NCBI GenBank assembly: GCA_027488865.1
Contig: JAIYAU010000025.1
Location: forward strand, 62,001-126,000
Direction of reading: 5' to 3'
DNA from: Cytophagaceae bacterium
GTDB lineage: Bacteria > Bacteroidota > Bacteroidia > Cytophagales > UBA9547
DNA: 64,000 bases
Within the stretch, counting starts at the first letter, position 1; every line of letters begins with the position of its first letter. Position numbers and translations under genes: made by a program. Shown here one piece after another: positions 36,168-45,358 of the stretch. The notes beneath the pieces are model-generated. The model did not search any database, was not told the origin of the DNA, and saw only the letters and a list, made by a program, of their open reading frames with translations.

Positions 36168-38567
36168 TTATTTTTTCCATTTAATGGGGTTTGTTTCCAT
36201 CATTAATTTGTATGCTGCATCAAATACATCTTCGGCACTAGGCTTGCTAAAGTAATCTCCATCATTGGCATAAGCGGGGCGATGTTCTTTTGCTGTCACA
36301 GTAACTGGTGCAGAATCTAAATATTGATAGCCATTTTGAAGTTCCAACACTTGTTGCATCATGTATGCCGACGCGCCTCCAGGTACGTCTTCATCCGCAA
36401 ATATGACCCGATTAGTTTGTTTTAAAGAATCAACAATGGTATGGTGAATATCAAACGGAAGAATTGTTTGGATATCTATTACTTCACATTCAATTCCAAA
36501 CTCTGCCAATTGGTCAGCTGCTTCGAAGACAATCCTACACATTGTGCCATACGTAACTATGGTAAGATCCTTGCCTTTACGTATTATTTCTGGCACACCC
36601 AATGGAACAGTAAACTCCCCAATGTTGGCTGGTAGTCTTTCTTTTAAACGATAGCCATTGAGAGATTCGATAATAATAGCCGCATCATCCGATCTTAACA
36701 TGGTGTTGTACAAACCTGCAGCCTGGGTCATGTTACGAGGCACAAGTACGTACATTCCTCTTACAGCATTGATTATCATGCCAATCGGTGATCCAGAATG
36801 CCAAACACCTTCAAGTCTATGACCTCTAGTTCTAATAATAATTGGGCTTTTTTGACCTCCTTTGGTACGATAATGCAAACATGACACATCATCAGCTAAT
36901 GTTTGAATAGCATAATAGATATAATCTAAATACTGAATCTCGGCGATTGGCCTTAATCCCCGTAGCGCTGCTCCTATTCCCTGTCCAACAATAGTTGTTT
37001 CTCTTATTCCCGTGTCTGTTACTCTTAAAAGGCCATGTTTTTGTTGAAGTCCTGCAAAAGCTTGATTTACATCACCTATATTTCCCACATCCTCTCCAAA
37101 AGCAATAACGCGTTTGTCGTTGGTAAGTGCATAATCAAAACAAGTACCAAGTACCTCACGTCCATCAACTAATGGGCTATCCTCGTTGTAAACAACTGGT
37201 ACAATGGGTACCTTCATGGCTGACTCAACAGATTCGCTATATAAGTGGGAACTATATCTTTCTGTACACTCTTTTAAAACTCTTTCCAGCCATTTTGTCA
37301 AACCTTGTTTGGCTTCATGGTCTTCTTGCACAAGATAACGCAAAGCCTTTCTTACAGCGCGTACATCATCACTACGAGTTGGAAATACTGTTTTTTCTAA
37401 AATTGACTTAATCTCAGCAATTTTGTCATGATTGGCTGACTGCTCAATAGCCAAATTCAAGAAAAACATGGCACTATCCCTGTCTTGTTTAAGCCAATTT
37501 TGGTAATCATTCCATGCCTTGTTTCTGCCTTGTAAAACCTGTTCTTTTACTTCATTTTCTAGTGAAACAATTGCAACCTCATCAGCATAACCAATATCGA
37601 GAATCCATTCCCTCATTTTTCTTATACAATCATATTCTTTTTCCCATTCTAATCGTTCTTTAGATTTATATCTTTCATGAGAGCCAGAAGTAGAATGCCC
37701 TTGCGGTTGTGTTATTTCTAAAACATGAATAATGCTTGGGATATGTTCTGCCCTTGAAATACCAGCGGCTCTTAGATAAGTGTCGCAGCAACCTTCATAG
37801 TCCCAGCCTTTTACACGATAAATATCAAAACCATCTTCCGTTTCTGTACGCCTAAATCCTTCTAAAACAATAGAAATGTCCTCTTTGGTAGTCTGATATT
37901 TCTTCGGAACCGAAATACCATAAGCATCATCCCAAATAGAAACAATCATTGGAATTTGCAAAACACCTGCTGCATTTATAGATTCAAAAAATATCCCTTC
38001 AGATGTACTAGCGTCACCAATAGTACCAAAAGCCACCTCATTTCCATTAATTGAAAAGGAAGTCATATCATGTAATGCGGGATTTTCTCTATACAATTTT
38101 GATGCATACGCCAAGCCTACTAATCTCGGCATTTGTGCTGCCGTACAAGAAACATCAGCCGTAGAATTTTTTAATTTGGTAAGGTCCTTCCAGCTACCAT
38201 CAGCATTGAGATTACGTGTAGCAAAGTGAACATTCATAAGTCTGCCACCCGTGAATGGCTCATGGTCTAAATCGGCATGTGCATATAATTGAGCAAAAAA
38301 TCTTTCAACAGTTAGCTCACCTATTGCAAACATAAAGGTTTGATCTCTATAATATCCTGATCTGTAATCGCCTGCTTTAAATGCCTTAGCCATTGCAACT
38401 TGAGGAACCTCTTTCCCATCACCAAATATCCCAAATTTTGCTTTGCCCATAAAAACCTCCTTACGTCCCATCAAGGATGCTTCTCGACTTAAATATGCAA
38501 TGCGATAATCATTAAGTACTTCCTCTTTTGTCAAATATTCGATGTCTTTGATTTTGGCTGTCTCCAC
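36168..38567 (-). CDS. Fused alpha/beta 2-oxoacid dehydrogenase E1 component
   Basis: Thiamin-diphosphate-dependent decarboxylase subunit of a branched-chain 2-oxoacid or pyruvate-type dehydrogenase complex. The 799-aa chain joins both subunits: the alpha part holds the ThDP motif GDASTSEGIFFESINAAGVL (~residues 180-200) and GHSTSGSHERYKSKERLEW; the beta part begins ~residue 455 (VLGTCFDYALTNDKRVIAFG, EDVGNIGD) and ends with FADEDVPGGASAYM. The fused form is common in Bacteroidota. The start is GTG (38565-38567): a TAG lies 3 codons upstream in frame and no ATG is near. E2 and E3 genes are not adjacent. Confidence 0.93.
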   Translation of the reverse strand: METAKIKDIEYLTKEEVLNDYRIAYLSREASLMGRKEVFMGKAKFGIFGDGKEVPQVAMAKAFKAGDYRSGYYRDQTFMFAIGELTVERFFAQLYAHADLDHEPFTGGRLMNVHFATRNLNADGSWKDLTKLKNSTADVSCTAAQMPRLVGLAYASKLYRENPALHDMTSFSINGNEVAFGTIGDASTSEGIFFESINAAGVLQIPMIVSIWDDAYGISVPKKYQTTKEDISIVLEGFRRTETEDGFDIYRVKGWDYEGCCDTYLRAAGISRAEHIPSIIHVLEITQPQGHSTSGSHERYKSKERLEWEKEYDCIRKMREWILDIGYADEVAIVSLENEVKEQVLQGRNKAWNDYQNWLKQDRDSAMFFLNLAIEQSANHDKIAEIKSILEKTVFPTRSDDVRAVRKALRYLVQEDHEAKQGLTKWLERVLKECTERYSSHLYSESVESAMKVPIVPVVYNEDSPLVDGREVLGTCFDYALTNDKRVIAFGEDVGNIGDVNQAFAGLQQKHGLLRVTDTGIRETTIVGQGIGAALRGLRPIAEIQYLDYIYYAIQTLADDVSCLHYRTKGGQKSPIIIRTRGHRLEGVWHSGSPIGMIINAVRGMYVLVPRNMTQAAGLYNTMLRSDDAAIIIESLNGYRLKERLPANIGEFTVPLGVPEIIRKGKDLTIVTYGTMCRIVFEAADQLAEFGIECEVIDIQTILPFDIHHTIVDSLKQTNRVIFADEDVPGGASAYMMQQVLELQNGYQYLDSAPVTVTAKEHRPAYANDGDYFSKPSAEDVFDAAYKLMMETNPIKWKK

Positions 38568-38780
38568 TTTTGACTAATTTAATTTTACCTAACTTTTCAA
38601 ATTATTCCTTGTCCAATTTGCTTTTCAATCAATTACAGATTTTGCCTTTTAATATATCAAAACAACAAATCGTTTAGTTAAACTACCCGAATAATACCAT
38701 TTTTATTATGTTCTCTAAATCTGCAAGGTGTGTAATGAGATTTGATGGGTCAAAAATAAAGAAAAACTTTTAGCATACAA

Positions 38781-38812
38781 TTGTAAATATTTTTGTGTTT
38801 GGCATACTTTTG
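38781..38812 (+). promoter_or_regulatory. Bacteroidota promoter of the DUF1573 pair
   Basis: TTG at 38781-38783, 21 nt, then TACTTTTG (38805-38812), about 55 nt before the first ATG. Confidence 0.5.
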
Positions 38813-38866
38813 GTAGTTAAATAATTAAATATTTTACTAATTTTGTTCAATAACTTAAAAATCAGC

Positions 38867-39289
38867 ATGACAATGAAAAATAAAGTTTTATTAATTGTAT
38901 CATTAATTTTTACATCTCTAGTTTTTTCTGCACAAGCACAAGGCAATTTTAAATTTACAACAGAGACTTTCGATTTTGGCAACATTAAAGAAGGTCCTCA
39001 AGCAACCCATGTGTTTGAATTTGTTAATACAGGAGATCAACCAATAATTATTTCAAATGCTCAAGCTTCGTGCGGATGCACCACACCTGATTGGACAAAA
39101 GAACCAATCCCTCCTAAAGGCAAAGGAATGATTAAAGCAACTTATAATACTGAAGGAAGAGTAGGAGCATTTAATAAAAGCATTACTATTATTTCCAACG
39201 CAATAGAGTCAAATAAGGTGATTATTATAAAAGGTACCGTAGAGCCTAAAGGCGCGCCAGCTGTGGCTCCTGCACAACTTCCTAAATAG
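38867..39289 (+). CDS. DUF1573 secreted protein, single domain
   Basis: A 140-aa exported protein: signal peptide (LLIVSLIFTSLVFSAQAQ) and one DUF1573 Ig-like (ASH/MSP-type) domain with FKFTTETFDFGNIKEG, the NTGDQPIIISNAQASCGCTT turn carrying the CGC motif, and ATYNTEGRVGAFNKSITI. A TTG at 38843 is possible, but ATG 38867 (or 38873) starts right at the signal peptide. The next gene, 23 nt on, is a close paralogue. DUF1573 domains are common in Bacteroidota secreted proteins; no specific role is known. Confidence 0.88.
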   Translation: MTMKNKVLLIVSLIFTSLVFSAQAQGNFKFTTETFDFGNIKEGPQATHVFEFVNTGDQPIIISNAQASCGCTTPDWTKEPIPPKGKGMIKATYNTEGRVGAFNKSITIISNAIESNKVIIIKGTVEPKGAPAVAPAQLPK

Positions 39290-39312
39290 TTTATAATTCA
39301 AACAAGATAATT

Positions 39313-40098
39313 ATGTTCATGAAAAAGTGCTATTTATTATTAATTTCTAGCTTAATAGTTGTTTCAAATTTATTAGCACAAGGTAGCTTTAAATTTAAAA
39401 CAGAAAGTTATGACTTTGGTGATGTCGAGGAAGGACCACAAGCTTCTTACAGGTTTGAGTTTACTAATGTCGGCGACCAACCGATAATTATTACCAATGC
39501 TCAGGCATCTTGTGGTTGTACCACTCCAGATTGGACAAAAGAGCCCATTCCTCCGCAAGGTAAAGGATTTATACAGGCTACTTACAATACACAAGGTAGA
39601 CTTGGTGCTTTTAATAAAAGTATCACCGTATATTCGAATGCCATAGAACCAACAAAAGTTATGTACATAAAAGGTACGGTATATACTAAAGAAAATATGC
39701 CAGTAACTTATACCCCTGAACAGTTGGCAAATTCTCCAATCATCACTATTAATAAAACCATACATAATTTTGGAAAAGTTGAAAGGAATCAGAAAGTAAG
39801 TACCAATTTTACAATTAAAAACACTGGAAAATCAGAGTTAAAAATTAACAACGTAACAACAGGTTGTAATTGTACTAGCTATACAGTTGATAAGGAGGTA
39901 ATTAAACCAAATGATTCCGCTACTTTAGTGATTTCTTATACTCCAAGAGGTATGAATGAAGTAATGGACATTGCAAGCGTATTGACTAATGACATTACAA
40001 AAAAACCTCTAAAAATAGAATTAAATGCCACAGTGGTAGAAAACATTGCCACAAAAAGTATTTTGAATGAAGGTAACGGAGGTAGTTTATTTAAATAG
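39313..40098 (+). CDS. DUF1573 secreted protein, two domains
   Basis: A 261-aa paralogue of the preceding protein. After a signal peptide (LLISSLIVVSNLLAQ) the first domain repeats the neighbour almost word for word (GDQPIIITNAQASCGCTTPD, WTKEPIPPQGKG, GRLGAFNKSITV). A second, more diverged DUF1573 domain (~145-245) has NFGKVERNQKVSTNFTIKNT and a CNC turn in place of CGC. Arrangement suggests tandem duplication plus fusion of an extra domain. Its 3' end overlaps the convergent nucleotidyltransferase by 8 nt. Confidence 0.88.
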   Translation: MFMKKCYLLLISSLIVVSNLLAQGSFKFKTESYDFGDVEEGPQASYRFEFTNVGDQPIIITNAQASCGCTTPDWTKEPIPPQGKGFIQATYNTQGRLGAFNKSITVYSNAIEPTKVMYIKGTVYTKENMPVTYTPEQLANSPIITINKTIHNFGKVERNQKVSTNFTIKNTGKSELKINNVTTGCNCTSYTVDKEVIKPNDSATLVISYTPRGMNEVMDIASVLTNDITKKPLKIELNATVVENIATKSILNEGNGGSLFK

Positions 40099-40807
40099 TT
40101 AATCTTAAATAGGACGCTAAACTTTCGGGTGTTCCCAGGTCATACATTTCATAAGCCAAGGTGATTCCAACAAAATCGCCTTGGCTTATGTATTTTTGAT
40201 ACAAAGGAATCACATAGAATTCATTTCTCGTGCGCTCATTTGAGTCTATCAATTCTTGTGCTAATTCACAAAACTTTTTACCATTAGCAAAATAATAAAG
40301 ACCTGTACTTGCGTGATTGGAGATCCTCACCTTTTCAGCCACTTCTATAACTGCTCCTGCTTCATTAATTTTTGCAAAGCTCCATCTATCTCCGGGCATA
40401 TCTGCCACAGATATTAAGCCAGCACAATTGTTTGATTTATTTCTAATATCAAAACCTATATTGGACAAAACTATTGTATCCGAACTTATGATTAATATAT
40501 CCTCATCTGTTTCAATAAAATCTTTAGCTGCTAATACTGTACAAAGTTGACCTTCAGTTATATCCTTTAAAGTCACCAATTTAAATGAAGCTGTTAAGTG
40601 TTTTTTTACATAATCACTTACTTTGTAGTTTTCTTCATGCTCCTCAAGTGTTACAAAAATTATTTCGGAATAGTCAACATTTTGTAGGCTTTTTAAGGCC
40701 AATAAAAACATAGGGATTCCATTTACCTCAATTAAAGGTTTTGGACGATTATAACCGCTGCCGCTAAATCTAGATCCCCTGCCTGCCATCGGCATTATTA
40801 CCTTCAT
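40091..40807 (-). CDS. Sugar-nucleotidyltransferase-like NTP transferase
   Basis: A 238-aa nucleotidyltransferase fold protein: signature MPMAGRGSRFSGSGYNRPKP (G-x-G-S-R-F ... K-P) at the N-terminus, ILIISSDTIVL as the metal-binding Asp region, and DLGTPESLASYLR at the end. It probably activates a sugar-1-phosphate or similar group with CTP/UTP/dTTP; the substrate is not evident. The ATG is 4 nt after the dcd stop, so it is translated from the same mRNA. Confidence 0.88.
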   Translation of the reverse strand: MKVIMPMAGRGSRFSGSGYNRPKPLIEVNGIPMFLLALKSLQNVDYSEIIFVTLEEHEENYKVSDYVKKHLTASFKLVTLKDITEGQLCTVLAAKDFIETDEDILIISSDTIVLSNIGFDIRNKSNNCAGLISVADMPGDRWSFAKINEAGAVIEVAEKVRISNHASTGLYYFANGKKFCELAQELIDSNERTRNEFYVIPLYQKYISQGDFVGITLAYEMYDLGTPESLASYLRLTI

Positions 40808-40811
40808 AATC

Positions 40812-41348
40812 CTAAAATTTATTTTTCCACATCATTGATTCTACTGGAAATACAGTGCGGTCGTTATATTTTGCATTGGGCTTGTGATTATAAAGATTGT
40901 GAATGCCACCTTTAACCTCGAAATAAATCAACTGTCCAACAGGCATACCAGCGTAGATTCGTACCGGCTGACTTACAGATATTTCTAATGTCCAATGATT
41001 ACAAAAGCCTACATCACCTTTACCAGCTGTGGCATGAATATCTATACCAAGTCTACCAACGCTAGACTTACCTTCTAGAAATGGCACATGTGCGTGAGTT
41101 TCGGTATACTCCTCAGTTGCGCCAAGATATAATGTATTAGGTTGCAATAAGAATCCATCCTCCCCTATTTCAAAAATATTAATTTCATTATGTTTCTTAG
41201 CGTCTAATTCTCGGTTTTTGTAGGTAGCCAAATACTTACTCAAATGCACATCGTAAGAATTTGTTCCTAAACAATCATCTCTAAATGGTTCAATTATGAT
41301 AGTACCAGTTTTTATTTCTTCTAAAATTTGTTGATCAGTGAGAATCAT
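40812..41348 (-). CDS. dcd: dCTP deaminase
   Basis: Deaminates dCTP to dUTP for dTTP synthesis. The 178-aa trimer-forming protein carries DDCLGTNSYDVHLSKYL, FLEGKSSVGRLGIDIHATAG, the catalytic-region KGDVGFCNHWTLEISV and PVRIYAGMPVGQLIYF. Length and motifs are typical of the non-bifunctional Dcd/Dut clan. A good promoter precedes it (41389-41420). Confidence 0.95.
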   Translation of the reverse strand: MILTDQQILEEIKTGTIIIEPFRDDCLGTNSYDVHLSKYLATYKNRELDAKKHNEINIFEIGEDGFLLQPNTLYLGATEEYTETHAHVPFLEGKSSVGRLGIDIHATAGKGDVGFCNHWTLEISVSQPVRIYAGMPVGQLIYFEVKGGIHNLYNHKPNAKYNDRTVFPVESMMWKNKF

Positions 41349-41388
41349 AAAGCACGATTAAAAAGCAATTGCTAAGATATTAGCAACA

Positions 41389-41420
41389 CAAAAGTAAAAA
41401 TATTATTCAATAAAAGACAA
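41389..41420 (-). promoter_or_regulatory. Bacteroidota promoter of the dcd operon
   Basis: On the minus strand TTG (41418-41420) is followed by 21 nt and TACTTTTG (41389-41396); the dcd ATG is 40 nt downstream. Confidence 0.55.
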
Positions 41421-41460
41421 TGATCTACATACACAATGATGTGGTTTGAAAACACTTTCA

Positions 41461-41519
41461 AAACTTAAAAGTCATAAAAACATGGACTCAGACCTTTGTT
41501 TTTTATGACTTTTAAGTTT
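41461..41519. repeat. 20-bp perfect inverted repeat, likely terminator hairpin
   Basis: The arms 41461-41480 and 41500-41519 are exact reverse complements (AAACTTAAAAGTCATAAAAA and its partner), with a 19-nt loop. It starts 11 bp past the desaturase stop (minus strand) and is 41 bp upstream of the dcd promoter. A-T content is high and the following T-run is short, so either a terminator or a mobile palindromic unit is possible. Confidence 0.75.
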
Positions 41520-41530
41520 ATAACTAACAA

Positions 41531-42637
41531 CTAAGCAAATGCTAGCTTAGGAGTTTCTATTCCAGTACCTATTTTCTTTAAAGTATTAATATGAGAAAAC
41601 CATGCATTGGAGAAAGTATCATATTCATAATACGGAATACCAAACTCTTTAGCTGTTGATTTAACAATTTTTGAGATTTCAGGATAATGAATATGACAGA
41701 TCAGTGGAAATAGATGATGTTCCACTTGAAAATTGAGTCCTCCAACGTACCAAGTTAACAATTTACTTTTAGGAGCAAAATTACAAGTGGTATTCAATTG
41801 ATGAATGGCCCAAGAATTTTCTATATTACCTTGTTCGTCAGCAATGGGCTGGGTAGTATCTTCCATAATATGTGCTAATTGAAAAATCACACTTAAGATT
41901 GTGCCGGTTATGATGTGTACAAATACAAAACCTAGTAAAACCTGATACCAAGTAACATCCAAAAATAGTATTGGAAGCACAATAGCGTAAGAAAAATAAA
42001 AAATCTTAGAAATTATTAAGCGAAAAATCTCAAATCCCGCAGTAGAGTTATTTTGAGTATAATATCCACCTTTATTAAACTCAATAAGTTGACGAAAGTC
42101 TTTGGCTAAAAATGAAATAGTCATTAGGCTATAAAGTGGTAAGGCATATATATGTTGATATTTGTGATACCATTTCCTTTTCGCATGTTCTGAAAAACAA
42201 AGGATAAATCGAGAGTCAATATCTTGGTCATGACCAAAAATATTGGTGTAAGTGTGGTGCAAAACATTATGTTGTATTTTCCACGTATACGAGTTACCCC
42301 CGATAAATGTAAGTGTTTCACCTAACAGGTTGTTAATCCATTTATTAGGACTATACGAACCGTGATTGGCATCGTGCATAATGGATAATCCAATACCAGC
42401 AGTACCTAAGGCCATTACAAATAATAACCCAAGCATTTGCCAACCATTAAACATATTGGTCATTATCAAGCTATATGGAATTATGTAAAGAGATAACATT
42501 GTTAGTGTTTTTACTACCATAGTCTTGTTTGCGTATTTGGTGATTTTGTTATCGATAAAGTACTGGTCTACCCTATTTCTTAATGTACTATAAAACTCAG
42601 GACGAGTATTTATAAATTTGATTTTTTGAGAATACAT
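41531..42637 (-). CDS. Fatty acid desaturase, front-end-like
   Basis: A 368-aa membrane di-iron desaturase with all three His boxes: HDANHGS (~residue 86), HNVLHH (~123) and QVEHH (~303). The Gln in the third box is the mark of front-end/acyl-lipid or linoleoyl-CoA-type desaturases. Four or so hydrophobic helices are spaced as expected. No cytochrome b5 domain is present. The frame extends upstream to 42778, but the ATG at 42637 (MYSQKIKFINTRPEFY) fits the family. It would add a double bond to membrane fatty acids. Confidence 0.9.
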   Translation of the reverse strand: MYSQKIKFINTRPEFYSTLRNRVDQYFIDNKITKYANKTMVVKTLTMLSLYIIPYSLIMTNMFNGWQMLGLLFVMALGTAGIGLSIMHDANHGSYSPNKWINNLLGETLTFIGGNSYTWKIQHNVLHHTYTNIFGHDQDIDSRFILCFSEHAKRKWYHKYQHIYALPLYSLMTISFLAKDFRQLIEFNKGGYYTQNNSTAGFEIFRLIISKIFYFSYAIVLPILFLDVTWYQVLLGFVFVHIITGTILSVIFQLAHIMEDTTQPIADEQGNIENSWAIHQLNTTCNFAPKSKLLTWYVGGLNFQVEHHLFPLICHIHYPEISKIVKSTAKEFGIPYYEYDTFSNAWFSHINTLKKIGTGIETPKLAFA

Positions 42638-42973
42638 TGGATTTACTAAAATTAAAACTTTCGAAATATAACACAATTTATTGAAAAACTTTTGGGGAAA
42701 TTTTAAGTGCACCTGTAATAAAGTAACACATTTTGGGTTCAACATTAAGATAATGTGATTTGTTTTAGGATTATACAAAATACATTTAGTTATATTTCTA
42801 AGAAATTTTTTTTATAAAACAATCGGTATATTTAATTTTAACACTTTAGACGAGAGATTAGACATAAGATAAAATATTCTAGTCTAATAAAGTGATTGAA
42901 TATAAGTAGGTTTGTAATCTTAATTTTTTATCTTCGTATAAACATATATATTTACCCACGGTTCGAGCAGTTT
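42638..42973. other. 336-bp divergent intergenic region, no gene
   Basis: AT-rich. It must carry the promoters of the desaturase (minus) and the 42974 gene (plus). A near-match TATATTTCG sits ~30 nt before the desaturase ATG on the minus strand; nothing else is recognised. Confidence 0.5.
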
Positions 42974-43828
42974 ATGAAAAAAACAAATGCTATTGTTGAA
43001 AATAGAAAAGGAGTTGCACTAGGTCTGTTGATCATCAATTTAGTAGTAGCAGTAAGTGCATTTTTCTTAATAAGTAAACTTTGGTATCTTTCTTTGTTTT
43101 CGGCAGCAATTATCAGTTTTGTACCATTTTTATTTCTTCAATTTTCCAGCAACCCACTTTTAAAACAGAAATATTGGATTGGTATGATTGTTGCTTTTTT
43201 AGGTGGCTTTTTAACTTCCATATTTTACAGTAATTACTATAGTATCAACACCTCCAAAGTCACAATTGAAAGTGTTACAAAATTAGATGCAAAGGATATT
43301 CACAACACCAAAGATAGTGTTATTCATCTCTCTAATTATAAAGTAATGTTGGATGTGGAAGGTTTATATCACAATAAATTAAGAGATCAATCTGAAAATT
43401 ATGTTGTTTACCCAATTGTCCCAAAAACTTGGAAATCTGGAGATTCAGTTATCGTTTGGGCTGGATTTTCTCACAACGCTGAGATATTTGGAAAAACCAA
43501 AGCCGAATTCATAAGGCAAATAAAATCAAGTAATAGTTTAGCATTTCACATTAGAAATGAATATGAACTTAAAAAATATGAAAGAGCCTTGTATGAAACA
43601 GGTTTTCTACATGGGCTAAAAATTAGACAACATTCAATGGTATTCAAGTTTGTTGATGCCGAGATGGAGAGAATTTTTTGGTTAGTTCGTTTTGTTATTG
43701 GAATGTTTGTGATTAACGGTTTATGGTTATTTATTACGATACCGCTTATAAATAAACTAAAAGATAATACTGAGGAATTAAAAGAAGTTGTGACCGAATC
43801 AATTTCTACATCTGCTATAAACAAGTAG
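42974..43828 (+). CDS. Three-TM hypothetical membrane protein
   Basis: A 284-aa protein of unrecognised family. Two or three hydrophobic segments lie in residues ~14-80 (VALGLLIINLVVAVSAFFLI; YWIGMIVAFLGGFLTSIFYS), then ~130 extracytoplasmic-looking residues rich in charged and aromatic side chains (WKSGDSVIVWAGFSHNAEIF), and a last helix near the C-terminus (VRFVIGMFVINGLWLFITI). The longer frame starts at a TTG (42896); I take the ATG at 42974. The 3' end overlaps the convergent AlbA_2 gene by 14 nt. Confidence 0.78.
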   Translation: MKKTNAIVENRKGVALGLLIINLVVAVSAFFLISKLWYLSLFSAAIISFVPFLFLQFSSNPLLKQKYWIGMIVAFLGGFLTSIFYSNYYSINTSKVTIESVTKLDAKDIHNTKDSVIHLSNYKVMLDVEGLYHNKLRDQSENYVVYPIVPKTWKSGDSVIVWAGFSHNAEIFGKTKAEFIRQIKSSNSLAFHIRNEYELKKYERALYETGFLHGLKIRQHSMVFKFVDAEMERIFWLVRFVIGMFVINGLWLFITIPLINKLKDNTEELKEVVTESISTSAINK

Positions 43829-44435
43829 AAAAGGTCTCCTTATTATTCAAATAATTAATTTTAATAACCTTGCTATTAACCAGTTTAACCAAAATTGGTA
43901 TTGATTTTTTTCTTTTTATTTTAAATTTTTTTTCAAAAGATTTAAGATCAATAAATGTTTGATTTTCCAATGTAGTAAGTAATCCTTTTTCGATTTCTGA
44001 AAATTCAATTGTATTATTTACATGCTTATTTCTAAGTGCTTCTAAGGTGACAATACCTGCCAAAATTGTTTCATCTAACACCCTTACATAAGCCCACCAA
44101 TATCCATTTTCATCTTTTGCAAAAGTTGGTTTAATGATACTCTCCTTCACTTCCACCACCAACACTTGTTTGTCATTTTCTTCAATTACCTCAAATTCTA
44201 CGTCAATATTGGGTTTACAAAAATTGGAAATAGCAGCTTCAATCATATAACGCTCTTCATCTGGCTCAATTCCCAATATTTTGCCATTATCTTTAACTCC
44301 AATTATAAGTCTGCCTCCGTGGGTATTGGCAAATGCAACCAAGGTTTTAGCTATCTTGGCCGCACTAGTTATAGCCAGCTTAAAGTCCTGGTGTTGATTT
44401 TCCCCTTGGTTAATAAACAACTCCAATTTGGTCAT
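43815..44435 (-). CDS. AlbA_2/Schlafen-like domain protein
   Basis: A 206-aa protein. The N-terminal two thirds match the AlbA_2 nucleic-acid-binding domain: QGENQHQDFKLAITSAAKIA, KTLVAFANTHGGRLIIGVKD, and ISNFCKPNIDVEFEVIEE. The C-terminal ~65 residues (KGLLTTLENQTFIDLKSF) look like a small winged-helix domain. Such proteins are usually transcription-associated or defence-linked; here no partner gene is adjacent. The ATG at 44435 is well defined. Confidence 0.82.
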   Translation of the reverse strand: MTKLELFINQGENQHQDFKLAITSAAKIAKTLVAFANTHGGRLIIGVKDNGKILGIEPDEERYMIEAAISNFCKPNIDVEFEVIEENDKQVLVVEVKESIIKPTFAKDENGYWWAYVRVLDETILAGIVTLEALRNKHVNNTIEFSEIEKGLLTTLENQTFIDLKSFEKKFKIKRKKSIPILVKLVNSKVIKINYLNNKETFSTCL

Positions 44436-44498
44436 TGATTATGGATTTAAAAATATGAAATATTTGAAAAACTGTAATTTCAAAATTAAATACTATTT

Positions 44499-44529
44499 TT
44501 GTACAAATTGTTTAGGTAGATTAGTTTTG
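44499..44529 (+). promoter_or_regulatory. Bacteroidota promoter of the small lipoprotein gene
   Basis: TTG (44499-44501), 20 nt, TAGTTTTG (44522-44529). The predicted start of transcription is only ~9 nt before the TTG codon at 44545. Confidence 0.45.
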
Positions 44530-44544
44530 TTTTAATAATCCAGT

Positions 44545-44823
44545 TTGAAACCATTTAAGTTCAAAAATTTTACGACTATATTATTACTGTGCATTTCGTT
44601 ACAGTTGTTGTTATCTTGTAAGAATTTTTTTATCAAACGCTGCCCCATAAAAAACTGTGAAACCAGAATGATACATTTGCACGGAGGCAAAGAATTTAGA
44701 GGCAGACATTGGATTTACAAAAATCAAAATCCTAAAATTGGTCAGCTCAAAAAAGATATTGTTCATGACGATGGGAAAGACGCGCATTCTAGAAAAAAGA
44801 AGAAATTTTTAGGAATCTTTTAG
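44545..44823 (+). CDS. Small lipoprotein with a TTG start
   Basis: A 92-aa protein (if it starts at TTG 44545; no ATG is usable). Residues 1-25 form a lipoprotein signal ending LLLSC, so Cys25 would be lipid-modified. The mature part is short and basic, with conserved-looking CPIKNCETRMIHLHGGKEFR and WIYKNQNPKIGQ; small proteins with this shape are familiar from Bacteroidota, function unknown. The SRPBCC gene follows 16 nt later. Confidence 0.72.
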   Translation: MKPFKFKNFTTILLLCISLQLLLSCKNFFIKRCPIKNCETRMIHLHGGKEFRGRHWIYKNQNPKIGQLKKDIVHDDGKDAHSRKKKKFLGIF

Positions 44824-44839
44824 CATAATACTTAAGCCA

Positions 44840-45358
44840 ATGTCTACTAATTTCCTGAAGATAATTTTGTTTGGGTTTATGGCAATTTTATCTTTTGTTT
44901 TTATTTATCCCTTATTTTTAGCTGATAGATATCAAGTTATCCAAGAAAAGTACATAAACAACACCGTTGAAATTACTTTTCATCAAACCTTTCACTTCGA
45001 CAGCCTTAAAAGGTGGAATCTATTTTTAGATGAAGATCTCAAGTTTGACTCTATTCAACAACTAGGAAAAAAATACCCTTGGCGAGCTAAAATGTTTGGC
45101 TCTGGAAAGATACAAGTAGATTCCATTTATACAAATAACAAAATACATTCTACAATCTTTATTGAAGAACCATTTGAAAGTAAAATAAATATAGTTTGGG
45201 ATATTACAAGTACGGGTTCTACACAAACACTGATTAAGTGCACTGTATCAGGGAGCTTATCTTACCCATTTGGAAGATTTTTGGAAGGTCAAATGGTCAA
45301 TTTTATTAATTCCAAGTTACAAAAAAGTTTCAACAAACTAGAACAAAGAAATTCTTAG
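44840..45358 (+). CDS. SRPBCC-like membrane-anchored protein
   Basis: A 172-aa protein with one N-terminal transmembrane helix (IILFGFMAILSFVFIYPLFL) and a Bet v1-like fold: VEITFHQTFHFDSLKRWNLF, then the central strands and the final helix FLEGQMVNFINSKLQKSFNK. Same general class as the protein at 29366-29911 but with no close similarity. It probably shares a transcript with the lipoprotein gene. Its 3' end overlaps the convergent VWA gene by 4 nt. Confidence 0.75.
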   Translation: MSTNFLKIILFGFMAILSFVFIYPLFLADRYQVIQEKYINNTVEITFHQTFHFDSLKRWNLFLDEDLKFDSIQQLGKKYPWRAKMFGSGKIQVDSIYTNNKIHSTIFIEEPFESKINIVWDITSTGSTQTLIKCTVSGSLSYPFGRFLEGQMVNFINSKLQKSFNKLEQRNS

